Shown in pieces: positions 9,080-18,500 of a stretch of DNA of 64,000 nucleotides (within the stretch, counting starts at the first letter, position 1; the number at the start of each line of letters is the position of its first letter). The translations under genes and the position numbers were made by a program. The notes below the pieces were generated by a model that saw only the letters and a program-made list of their open reading frames with translations, had not been told where the DNA came from and did not search any database. The stretch covers positions 1 through 64,000 of the forward strand of contig PSPG01000004.1 of the NCBI GenBank assembly GCA_003193925.1, read 5' to 3'. This stretch comes from Candidatus Thalassarchaeum betae. Its GTDB lineage: Archaea; Thermoplasmatota; Poseidoniia; Poseidoniales; Thalassarchaeaceae.

Positions 9080-10498
9080 ATGCGCGTGATAATCGCAGGC
9101 GCTGGTGAGATCGGTCGTGGCGTGGCCGAAGCTTTGAGGCAGGAGCGCAGAAGCGTCGCCTTGATTGACCCTGACCCTACGGCCATCAACCAGTCCCAGA
9201 TGCTCGATTGCTTGCTGGTCACCGGTAGCGTTCTCTCCCGTGATTCTCTTCTCAGGGCCGGGATTAGCGACGCGGAGATTGTCGTGTTGGCCACCAACGA
9301 CGACGAGACTAATCTGCTAGGATGTGCATTCGCGAAGCGCGTCTACAGCGAGCAGATCGGCGAGAGGACTGCTTCGGGCCTGACCACCATAGCCAAAATA
9401 CGGAATCCGGCGATTTTGGATCCCTCTCGAGGTGCCGGACCCTTGGAGAGTTGGTCGAGAGCCGATCACATAGTCTGTGCCTCCGACGAGATCGTGGAAC
9501 AGCTGGCCGCTGGACTGCTCGCACCTTCGATAGACGAGATCCTTCCCCTCGGAGACACCTCTTGGATAGCCGTGGCTGAGGTCATGCCCGGCTCCCCACT
9601 CATCGGGACGAAGACCGGTTACGTCGGCGATATATTCGTCGGCATCCCGTCCATCTATGCCCTCAGGGTCGAAGGCGAGAAGGGACGCATCGCAACTGGC
9701 TCGGAAATCATCCAAGAGGGGCAGATTCTGGTCTTCGTCTCTAAGTCGACAGATCAGTTCCCGCAGATAACCAGGGCTGTCGGCAAGAAGGACGACGACT
9801 TCCCCGAGAATGCCCAAGTGGCGATCTTCGGGGCCAGCCAGTTCGGCTCCAGACTCGCTAGCCACTATCTCTCCAAGGGCTCTAACGTCATCGTCATCGA
9901 ACCCGATTTAGACGCAGCAAACGAATTGGTGGGTTCGTCGGTTGGCAATAGCAAGAGGCTGGATGTCATTCACGGGGACCCGCAGGACGAGGAGTTGTTG
10001 CGAGAACTCGGAATCGACCAGCACGACATCGCCGTGGCAGCGCTGGATGACGATAACCTGAACATCGCCATCTCGATGCGTGCCAAGGACAAGGGAGTGC
10101 CCCGAACCGGCCTACTGCTCAAGGACAGAGCGTTGGTCGAAGCCGTTCACAGGATCGGCATGACAAGGCCAGTCAGCCGCAGGCTCGTCACCGTGACATC
10201 GATACTGAAGTCAATCCACATGAATGTACCCGGGACCTATCAGGTCATCCCCCCCATCCCCGCTATCATCTCAATCTCCGCCGAAGTAAATTCAGAGCAC
10301 CCCTTCTCCGGGAAGTCTGTCAAGGACGTTGAGAGAAAACTCGGTGCCAGGGTCGTGATGGTGGAGAGGTTCGACGAGTCTGGCTCTGTTATAGTACTCA
10401 ACCCCAATACAGTCGACAGAATCGAAGCGAGTGACAGAATCTACCTCTTCCTTGCCAAAGACGACCTGAAGAAGGTAGAGAGGGCACTGGAGAACTGA
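9080..10498 (+). CDS. trkA: Trk potassium uptake regulator TrkA
   Basis: Cytoplasmic gating ring of the Trk/Ktr potassium system: two RCK units in tandem over 472 residues, each an NAD-binding Rossmann domain followed by a TrkA_C ligand domain. The first Rossmann motif is IIAGAGEIG (residues 4-12). The second, near residue 235, reads AIFGASQFGSRLA and departs from the classical GxGxxG, so nucleotide binding there may differ. TrkA binds NAD(H) or ATP and controls the TrkH pore, encoded 2 bp downstream. Confidence 0.95.
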   Translation: MRVIIAGAGEIGRGVAEALRQERRSVALIDPDPTAINQSQMLDCLLVTGSVLSRDSLLRAGISDAEIVVLATNDDETNLLGCAFAKRVYSEQIGERTASGLTTIAKIRNPAILDPSRGAGPLESWSRADHIVCASDEIVEQLAAGLLAPSIDEILPLGDTSWIAVAEVMPGSPLIGTKTGYVGDIFVGIPSIYALRVEGEKGRIATGSEIIQEGQILVFVSKSTDQFPQITRAVGKKDDDFPENAQVAIFGASQFGSRLASHYLSKGSNVIVIEPDLDAANELVGSSVGNSKRLDVIHGDPQDEELLRELGIDQHDIAVAALDDDNLNIAISMRAKDKGVPRTGLLLKDRALVEAVHRIGMTRPVSRRLVTVTSILKSIHMNVPGTYQVIPPIPAIISISAEVNSEHPFSGKSVKDVERKLGARVVMVERFDESGSVIVLNPNTVDRIEASDRIYLFLAKDDLKKVERALEN

Positions 10499-10500
10499 AG

Positions 10501-12084
10501 ATGCGCTGGGACGTTGTCGGTCTCGTACTGGGATGGACGATTCGACTGATTGCCCTACCTCTTCTCGTCGTTGCCACCTACAGTAGCTATCTTGAGGCCG
10601 AGGGCGTCGAATACGCCGCCAAGACCTACCTCCCCTCTTTTGCCCTAGCTCTTATCATAGGCCAGTCACTGGTATCCTTAGCCCGGAATAGGGACGCGGC
10701 CAACAGAGTCAGGGACCGCGAGGCCTTCGCCTCTGTCGCTCTGGGCTGGATCCCGGTTGTCGCCGTCGGCGCTCTGCCCTACTGGCTGGGCGGCATGTTC
10801 TACGGCCCCTTGGAGCTTATGGCGGGTGAAGCGACCTTCCTGGAGATCCTCCGCGGCTTGCTGCACTCGTGGTTCGAGTCCATGTCTGGCTTCACCACCA
10901 CGGGAGCCAGTGTGATCGACCCACTGACCAGTCCAGTCTGCACCGAGTTAGTGGACGATTGCATCGGGAGCCAGAATCGTAGCCTGATCCTATGGCGTTC
11001 CATGACCCAATGGCTCGGCGGAATGGGAGTGATAATGCTTGGACTGCTCATTCTGTCTCGTGTCCTCGGCGGGGGGATGTCCCTTGCCAGGGCTGAGCTG
11101 ACAGGCCCTTCCCTGTCCCGTCTGGGCCCGACCCTGCAGTGGACTGCTCGGCGTCTGTGGATGATCTACGTGGTGCTCACCGTCTTGGAGATGGGACTTC
11201 TCCACTTCCTAGGCGGCATGGGCGTCTTCGATGCGGTCAATTACTCACTGACCACAATGCCCTCGGGAGGATTCGGCACCTCAGATGGCGGAATCATGGG
11301 ATTCGAATCCGCTAGGATCGAAGTCATACTGATGGTCTTCATGTTGTTGACCTGCATCAATTTCAGCCTCCTTCACCTCGTTCTGGCTGGACGGTCCAAG
11401 GATGCCTTGAAGGATGAGGAGCTTCGCACCTACCTGCTGATTCTGTTCGTTGCATGGCTCGCTATGGCATTCAACCTGTATAGGGCGGGCACGAACGGGG
11501 GTACTGAGGAAATGGCTCCCCTCGTGGCTATCAGGCAGGCTTTATTCCAAGCCATATCGATTTCAAGCACCGGCTACTCCAGCGCTGACTTCACCACTTG
11601 GCCGGTATTCAGCCAGTTCGTCCTCCTGCTGCTGATGATAATCGGTGCCTCCGCTGGTTCTACAGGTGGGGGTCTCAAGGTGCTTCGAATCAGGATAGCC
11701 TTCGAGTTGGCTAAGAGGGAGGTGCTGAAGATCATCCAACCTCGCCAAGTCATTGCGATTCGCTTCAACCAGCAGGTCATAGAGGAGAGGAAGATCTGGA
11801 TAGTCCTCGGAATGCTCAGTTCGTGGATGGTTCTGGTGACGGCCTCGATGCTGGCCATCTCATTCCTCGAGCCCTCTCTCGAGATGACCGACGTTTTGTC
11901 CATCTCCATATCCCTGCTGGGTAACACCGGTCCAGCCCTAGGGGCCTTCGGCCCCACGGGCACATGGGCCACTCTGAGCGAGCCCAGTATGATAATCGCC
12001 ACGATGCTGATGTGGCTAGGCCGTCTCGAGCTGCTGACAGTATTGGTCCTGCTCCACCCTAGGACATGGTCCGGTTCTAAGTGA
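10501..12084 (+). CDS. trkH: Trk potassium transporter membrane subunit TrkH
   Basis: A 527-residue ion-conducting subunit of the SKT superfamily. The four pore loops and selectivity-filter glycines are visible: FTTTGAS (first), MPSGGFGTS (second), SSTGYSSADF (third) and LGNTGPALGAFGPTG (fourth). The intramembrane gating loop of the third repeat is the GASAGSTGGGLK stretch. ATG 10501 follows the trkA stop by 2 bp, so the pair is one operon. Its TGA abuts the reverse-strand stop of the RFC-L gene exactly. Confidence 0.95.
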   Translation: MRWDVVGLVLGWTIRLIALPLLVVATYSSYLEAEGVEYAAKTYLPSFALALIIGQSLVSLARNRDAANRVRDREAFASVALGWIPVVAVGALPYWLGGMFYGPLELMAGEATFLEILRGLLHSWFESMSGFTTTGASVIDPLTSPVCTELVDDCIGSQNRSLILWRSMTQWLGGMGVIMLGLLILSRVLGGGMSLARAELTGPSLSRLGPTLQWTARRLWMIYVVLTVLEMGLLHFLGGMGVFDAVNYSLTTMPSGGFGTSDGGIMGFESARIEVILMVFMLLTCINFSLLHLVLAGRSKDALKDEELRTYLLILFVAWLAMAFNLYRAGTNGGTEEMAPLVAIRQALFQAISISSTGYSSADFTTWPVFSQFVLLLLMIIGASAGSTGGGLKVLRIRIAFELAKREVLKIIQPRQVIAIRFNQQVIEERKIWIVLGMLSSWMVLVTASMLAISFLEPSLEMTDVLSISISLLGNTGPALGAFGPTGTWATLSEPSMIIATMLMWLGRLELLTVLVLLHPRTWSGSK

Positions 12085-13605
12085 TCAGAAGGAGTCCAGG
12101 GAGGACTGCGCGCCGCTCAGTCCTTCCCCACCTGAGTTCGCGTCCGGCTCCTGCGTGTCTGACAGCTCATCAATCTGCAACCCTTGCCCTTCATTCTCCT
12201 CGAATGCCGCGAGGATTTTCTTGGCTTCCCTCCTGCTTCTTGGGATGCCATGCATGGCGAGGTGGTCCTCTCCTCTCAGTCCCAGGTGTTTGGCGACTGC
12301 GAACTCGTCAGGGTCCCCGCCCAGGGTCGAGTCGTGTACGGCCAGTAGGTTGGGCCAGAGGTCCTCCCTGATGGATGCCTTGCTAGTCCCGAGGTCGTCG
12401 GATAGATGCTCGACCACAGTACTCGTCCGCCATGCCTCTGCACCTATGCGAAGGAAGTCAGGGTAAGCTAGGAAAGGATCTGTCCCGGTGTCGATGGGAG
12501 CATGGGCGACGGCTGCTTGAGCAGACAGTGCCGAGCCCCAGTACCAGGATCTGAAGGCTCTGTTGGTGAATTTGGTGGCTAGTGATCTGTCGGCCTTGCA
12601 CATGGCCGGGCTGATGGCTGCGAGTACGTCCGAATCGAACAGGGTCTGGTTGTTCCACGCGAACCAGGCAATCATCTCGTCAGGATTCTTGTCCGATGCC
12701 ATCAGGATACGCCCCGCTTGCTTACCGGACCGGCTATTGTAGACGTCACGTAGGGCCCTGAACACATCGATCTGCGAATCTCTTCTAGCCACTGCAGCCA
12801 GATCCTCAACAGCCGATATTCCGATGTGTCCCTCACTGAGTACGCATACTGCCTGCAGGTCCCTCACCAAGGCCCGCAAATCCCCCGGATTGCCGTCTAT
12901 TAGGGCTTCTAGGGCCTCTGGGTCCATGTTCCTGCCCTCGGCATCGAGGACCCGGTGCGCGACGCGCCTGAGGTGCAGTTTCCCAACCCTACTGAAGTTG
13001 ACTAACTCAGCCAGCCTTAGGAGCCTGTCCCTGTTCCTCCTCCAGCTCCTGCCTCGGCCCCACAGCCTCATCGGGTCATTGCAGGTCATGATGACGGGCT
13101 GCTGGGTAAGATTAAGCAGATTCAGCAGTTCTGCTTTCCCGCCCGAATCCCCCTTGAGCACAAGGGCGTCTTCCTCGAGATTCATCACGTTGTCCACTCT
13201 TTCGTCGGAGATCTTGGCGAAGCCACCGCTCAGATGGTCGACTTCATCGAGCAAGATCAGAGTCCTGCCACTGGGAATCCCGTCCCCGGAGAACTGGTCG
13301 AGCGAGATGTGCTGGGAGCCCTGTGTTGCAGATCTCCTGATAGCAGCCGCGTTCCTCTCCCCGGAAGCGTTCAGCTCTATCATCGTCCAGCCTCTCTCGA
13401 GGGCTGCTGCTCGAGCCAGTGTTGTCTTGCCGACTCCGGATGGGCCGGAGAGCAGTAATCCGCGCTTCTCAGGAGGTTTGCCGCCCTCCCATTGATCGAG
13501 CCAGTGCCTGATCTTCCTGAGCTTTGATTCGTTGCCCTCCATCAGGCCCAGGGTCTCTGGACGGTGCCTCTCGGTCCAATCTTCTGGCTCTCGCTGTCCT
13601 ACCAC
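12085..13605 (-). CDS. rfcL: Replication factor C large subunit
   Basis: Large subunit of the archaeal clamp loader, which opens and loads PCNA using ATP. The AAA+ core has RFC box W-T-E-R-H-R-P, Walker A GPSGVGKTT (residues 54-62) and Walker B LILLDEVDHL; a helical collar and an acidic tail follow. The last seven residues QSSLDSF fit a minimal PIP box (Q-x-x-L-x-x-F), the usual PCNA contact of archaeal RFC-L. Translation starts at GTG 13605, 38 bp after the GlyRS stop, suggesting co-transcription. The small subunit is not in the window. Confidence 0.94.
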   Translation of the reverse strand: MVGQREPEDWTERHRPETLGLMEGNESKLRKIRHWLDQWEGGKPPEKRGLLLSGPSGVGKTTLARAAALERGWTMIELNASGERNAAAIRRSATQGSQHISLDQFSGDGIPSGRTLILLDEVDHLSGGFAKISDERVDNVMNLEEDALVLKGDSGGKAELLNLLNLTQQPVIMTCNDPMRLWGRGRSWRRNRDRLLRLAELVNFSRVGKLHLRRVAHRVLDAEGRNMDPEALEALIDGNPGDLRALVRDLQAVCVLSEGHIGISAVEDLAAVARRDSQIDVFRALRDVYNSRSGKQAGRILMASDKNPDEMIAWFAWNNQTLFDSDVLAAISPAMCKADRSLATKFTNRAFRSWYWGSALSAQAAVAHAPIDTGTDPFLAYPDFLRIGAEAWRTSTVVEHLSDDLGTSKASIREDLWPNLLAVHDSTLGGDPDEFAVAKHLGLRGEDHLAMHGIPRSRREAKKILAAFEENEGQGLQIDELSDTQEPDANSGGEGLSGAQSSLDSF

Positions 13606-13643
13606 GGTAGAGGGTCGTAACGAGGCCCCATGAAGATTGGCTG

Positions 13644-15356
13644 TCAGAACAGCGAGGAGACCTCACCCGAAGCGAGTCTGGACAGCACTTCATCTACCGA
13701 CGCCCTGATCTGTTCCTGGTCATCCCTGCGCCTCACAGTCACGGTTCCGTCCTCTAAGGTCGTGTGATCCACCGTGATTGCCCAGGGGACCCCAATCTCG
13801 TCCACCCTAGCGTAGCGTCTGCCTATCGACTTGCTAGAGTCAATCTCGCCCCTCACTCCGGGCATCGAGTTCACACTGGCCCACATCTGCCTCGCGATAT
13901 CCCCCATACCGTCCTTGTCGAACAACGGGAGTATCGCTATGTCGAACGGCGCTACTGTCTGGTCGAGGCTCATTATGCTGTACTCCCCTCCCTCCTTCTC
14001 CGTCTCGGTGAATCCGTGGTCGAGGATGTGCCAGATGATTCGGTCGATTCCGAATGCCGGTTCGATGACGTGAGGGGTGAACCACTCTCCGTGCACGGTT
14101 ACTTCCTCGGCTCTCCTAGTGACCATCTCGTTGGTGATCTCGACGCTCGATGCGTCAGCGAGCGAGAGTGTGAAGGGGGTTGAATCGGGAATCTCGCTCA
14201 GTTCCTTCAGAGCGTCCATCACAGCACCAGCCTCATCCTTGAAGACGGGTCCAATCACCGCGCCGATCGGGGCGAGCACGTCTTTGATTTCGGTGCGTGG
14301 TTCGGGATATTGACGCCACCCTCGAAGCAGCTTGGATCCGGAGTGCTGCTCGTGTGAGAGCAGGTCGTGGCAGGTCCGATTCGCTATTCCCACACATTCC
14401 ACCCAGCCGTACTCGCCATGCAGCTCGCAATCCCAGCAGTCATCCGCATAATGCGCCATTTCGGTGCCTGCGTGCTGGCGAAACCTGATACGAGTGGAGT
14501 CGATACCCACTCCAATTAGGAAGTCCCAGGTCCTAGCAAGGAACCAAGCGACGGTGGGGTGTCGGACTATGCCGGAACTGAGGGCCTCGGAGAAGGTCAT
14601 TGCGTGCATTCCGGGATGTGATCCGTCTGGATCCGGAACAAAAGAGACACTTTCCCCCCACGCGCTCAAGTCCGGGCATGGCGGCTCCTCGGGGTCGATG
14701 AAGTACTCGAGCTCAGCCATGTTGAACTCACGGAGCCGAATCATGCCTTGTCGGGGGCTGATTTCGTTTCGGTATCCCTTGCCGGTCTGGATAGCTCCGA
14801 AAGGCAGTCTCTGCCTGAAGTGCCTGAACAGGACGGGGTAGAGCATGAACATGCCCTGCGCAGTCTCAGGCCTCATGTAAGCGACCCTGGCCCCCTTCAT
14901 GGCCCCTATCCTCGTACTGAACATGAGGTTCATCATTCTGACATCGGACCATTTGCTCTCCGAACAGGTAGGGCACTTCACACCCGCGTCGAGGATGGCA
15001 TTGATTGCATCCGCATCCAAGGAGTCCGGGTCCTCGTGCCGGCCATCGGCTAGGTGGTCAGCCCTGAACGCGCTGCCGCAGCCACCGCACTCGGCCATTA
15101 GGTCGTTAAATTCGCTGACGTGGCCGCTGGCCACTAGGATAGGTTCGGGGGTGATGGTCGGAGAGTCAATCTCGACTATGTCTCCGTGACTGGTCCAGTG
15201 GTCAATCCATTTGTCCATAACTCGGCGTAGGATATGGGCTCCAACTGGACCGTAGTCAATCAGCCCGGAAACGCCGCCGTATATCTCAAAGGACGGGAGC
15301 ACTATGCCTCGACGCCTGAGTATTGACGTCAGCCTGTCAACTCTCCTACCGCTCAT
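13644..15356 (-). CDS. glyS: Glycyl-tRNA synthetase (dimeric type)
   Basis: Class II synthetase charging tRNA-Gly, of the alpha2 type used by archaea and eukaryotes. Visible features are the N-terminal YGGVSGLIDYGPVG, a zinc-type insert with CGGC and CPTC pairs, MRPETAQGMF, motif 2 YRNEISPRQGMIRLREFNMAE and motif 3 near GIDRIIWHIL, then the anticodon-binding domain. Its 570 residues are of normal length. ATG 15356 is divergent from the Lhr helicase across a 201-bp gap. Confidence 0.96.
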   Translation of the reverse strand: MSGRRVDRLTSILRRRGIVLPSFEIYGGVSGLIDYGPVGAHILRRVMDKWIDHWTSHGDIVEIDSPTITPEPILVASGHVSEFNDLMAECGGCGSAFRADHLADGRHEDPDSLDADAINAILDAGVKCPTCSESKWSDVRMMNLMFSTRIGAMKGARVAYMRPETAQGMFMLYPVLFRHFRQRLPFGAIQTGKGYRNEISPRQGMIRLREFNMAELEYFIDPEEPPCPDLSAWGESVSFVPDPDGSHPGMHAMTFSEALSSGIVRHPTVAWFLARTWDFLIGVGIDSTRIRFRQHAGTEMAHYADDCWDCELHGEYGWVECVGIANRTCHDLLSHEQHSGSKLLRGWRQYPEPRTEIKDVLAPIGAVIGPVFKDEAGAVMDALKELSEIPDSTPFTLSLADASSVEITNEMVTRRAEEVTVHGEWFTPHVIEPAFGIDRIIWHILDHGFTETEKEGGEYSIMSLDQTVAPFDIAILPLFDKDGMGDIARQMWASVNSMPGVRGEIDSSKSIGRRYARVDEIGVPWAITVDHTTLEDGTVTVRRRDDQEQIRASVDEVLSRLASGEVSSLF

Positions 15357-15455
15357 GTAACGGCACTTCGACCCTGCATACCGCCTTTCAAGCCATCCTC
15401 ACAAAGCGATTACAGAGAGCGATTCAATTGATGCCCGAATATCGTCGAAGCACCG

Positions 15456-15487
15456 ATTATCGATAATTGGCAGGCCCTACGGGCCTG
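15456..15487. promoter_or_regulatory. Two adjacent palindromes between glyS and the helicase gene
   Basis: A perfect 12-bp palindrome ATTATCGATAAT (15456-15467) is followed 3 bp later by CAGGCCC-TAC-GGGCCTG (15471-15487), a 7-bp stem with a 3-base loop followed by GTTTA. They sit in the 201-bp divergent gap, the longest gene-free stretch of the window. The remainder of the gap shows only a repeated AGCGATT (about 15404-15422) and no clear TATA box. An operator, or a small hairpin RNA, is possible. Confidence 0.35.
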
Positions 15488-15557
15488 TTTACCCACTGGA
15501 TGGAGAAGCATTCATTTACGGCATGGAGTCCCTTTCTTCCGTAGGATATGCGAAAAA

Positions 15558-18500
15558 ATGCCTGAAATAGAATACATAGAGGATAGGATGGAGACACAAG
15601 AGCTCCTCGACATCCTGTCTCCTCCTGTTCGAAATTGGTTCGTCGACAAGTTCCCCGACTTCACCGAGCCGCAGAAGATCGCCATCCCACGGATTCTGAA
15701 CGGCGAGCACCTTCTACTATGCTCTCCCACTGGCTCGGGAAAGACCCTCACTGCCTTCCTGACTATAATCGACGACCTCGTTCGACGCTCGCTGGACGAC
15801 ACTCTGCCCGATACCGTGCAATGCGTCTACATATCTCCGATCAAGGCCCTGGCGAATGACATACAGAAGAACCTGATTGGCCCTCTGACTGAGATCAAGG
15901 AACGGTTCCTCCCCAGTCGTGCCAAGGACATAAAAATCGGCTTGAGGACCGGGGACACCCCCCAGAACGAGAGGGAGAAGATGCTCAGGCGCCCCCCTCA
16001 CATACTGATCACGACACCCGAATCCCTCGGTTTGATTCTGGCGTCTAAGCGATGGAGGCCCCATCTCAAGGACCTCAAGTGGATGATTATCGACGAGATG
16101 CACTCGCTCGTCCCAACCAAGAGGGGCACTCTTCTCTCCCTCAGTCTCGCTCTGATGGACACGGTGGTCTCTTCGGAAGTCCAGAGAATCGGGATCAGCG
16201 CCACTATGGAACCTCTCGATGACGTGGCGGAGTTCTTGGTCGCCAGTGACCCAAGAGAGAGCGACAAGGAGCCCCAGAGGATCTCCATAGCCAATGTCTC
16301 GGGGAGTAGAGAGATCGACCTCGACATCATCTTGCCAACCGCTAGGTTTTCCTCCATTCCAATCAAGGAAATCCTCGATCATAACATTGACCGGATCAAG
16401 GAACTCGTCGAGGCTCACACCACCACCCTCGTTTTCGTCAACACAAGGAACATGACTGAGACCGTGGTGCAGAGGCTGAAGATCGCAGGGTTGGAGGGAG
16501 TCGAGGGGCACCATGGCTCGATGGACAAGACCATTCGCCTCGATGTCGAGAGTCGTTTGAAGAACGGCTTACTACGAGCCGTAGTCTCGTCTACCAGCCT
16601 CGAGTTGGGGATAGACATCGGCTCGGTCGACTTGGTAATCCAAGTCGGTTCGCCAGGTTCAATATCAACCGCCTTGCAGAGGCTTGGCCGAGCAAGTCAC
16701 CAAGTGGGCGGGATCCCACGGGCTCGCTTCCTGCCGACCTCGCCTCATGACTTGCTGGAGTTGGTCGCCGTCCAGACTGGCATCCTTCGTGGTTCGATGG
16801 ATCTGCTGAAGTTCCCGGAGAACTGCCTCGACGTGCTCGCTCAGTTCATGATCGGCCTCTCGATAATCAGGGAGTGGGACATCGACGAGGGGTACGAGCT
16901 TGTAACTTCCTCGTGGCCTTATCGCTCCCTGCCCTATGAAGACTACATTGAAGTCCTCGACCTGCTAGATGAGGAACGACGAATCTGGGTTGACTGGGAG
17001 GAAAACAGATTCGGAAAGCGCGGCTTCGCGCAGATGATCTACTACACGAACATCGGCACCATAGCACCTGACAACAACTACCTGGTCTTCACCTCCGATG
17101 GCACTCTCGTCGGTCAACTGTCATCCTCTTTCGTCTCGAGTTTACGCTACGGGGACGTCTTCTTGCTCGGTGGCTCCACTTACCGGGTCTCCAGCGTGAG
17201 AGGCACTAGAGTCAACGTCACCTCTGCCACCGGGTACCGTCCCACTATTCCCTCATGGACCGGAGAGGCGATGAGCAGGACCCATGAGTTGAGTCAGGAG
17301 ATTCTGGAGCTGCTGGGACACGTGGCCCTTCGTCAGCGCTTGGGGGATGACGTAAAGCCTCTACTAACAGATGTGCTGGGCCTCAGTCGACCAGTTGCCA
17401 GCGCACTCTCGGAATTCTTCGAGGAGCACTGCGCTACTACCTTCCAGGTGCCGTCCAGAGACAGGATTCTCGTCGAACAGGTGGAAGCCCCCTTGCCCAC
17501 CTACATCGTCACCACTTGCAGAGGGAGGGCGTTCAACATGGCACTGGGCTACCTTTTCGCGGGAATTGCATCCGCAGATGACGTCATCGTGCACGAACTG
17601 TCTTTTGATGAGAATGGGTTCATGGCGAAGCTCAGCCACGAGGTCGAAGTATCGAGGATTCCTGAGATATTCAGGAATGGGAAGAGTGGAGATACCCTCC
17701 AGAGGTTCTTGATGGACTCTCAATTGTTCACGAAGAGGTTCCGCGAAGTCGCTTCGAGGAGTATGCTCAATCCTCGTAGGATTGGTGGTGACGAAGTCAG
17801 TCCGAAGCAGTTTCAGCAGAAAGCCGAACAAATCATGCAGAAGCATCGTAAGATGGACGACTCCATCATAGTCCGCGAGGTGATGAACGAGATTCTGCAC
17901 ACCGACTTGGACATGGAACAACTGGACGATTTCATCTCGAGGATGGATAGCGAGGACGTCCGGATAGTGCATCGGAAGGTGAAGATGCCATCCCCCCTCG
18001 GCATGACTCTATTCATGTCGTCCTTCGAGGACCTGCTCTCTCTGCGAACACGAGCCTTTCTCATCAAGGACGTTGATCCGGAAATCCTTCGTAGGCTGCT
18101 AGGAGCTCGTTCGCTGGCGACCGACCTCGACGAGGGAAAACTCAACGATTACTACCAGTCCAAGGTCTCCGTCCCCCTTAACGCGAACGCGCTTCTGAAA
18201 CTCATGGACATGGGCGGTGGCTTGGAGCCGACGTTGACTAATCCATTGTACAGTGATAAACTCAGTAACATCGATTTCGATGTAATGCAAGGCTGGGTCT
18301 ATGAACTGGCCGAACGAGGGCTGGTAACCAAGATTCGGAATACCGGGCACAAGCAGATTGATGACAAGTGGTTCTCCATGCGCATGGCCGGCGTCCACGG
18401 TACCTTGGGATGCCTAGCTGTGGCCGGTGCAGCAGAGATGGACGATCTCAGGGAACTCTACACCGGGGGTCTGACCTTTGAGATGGGTATGGACTTCGAG

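Noticed and set aside
15717-16514. Long minus-strand frame inside the Lhr helicase gene
   Set aside because: It is a shadow of the helicase motor domains, whose motifs are intact on the plus strand.
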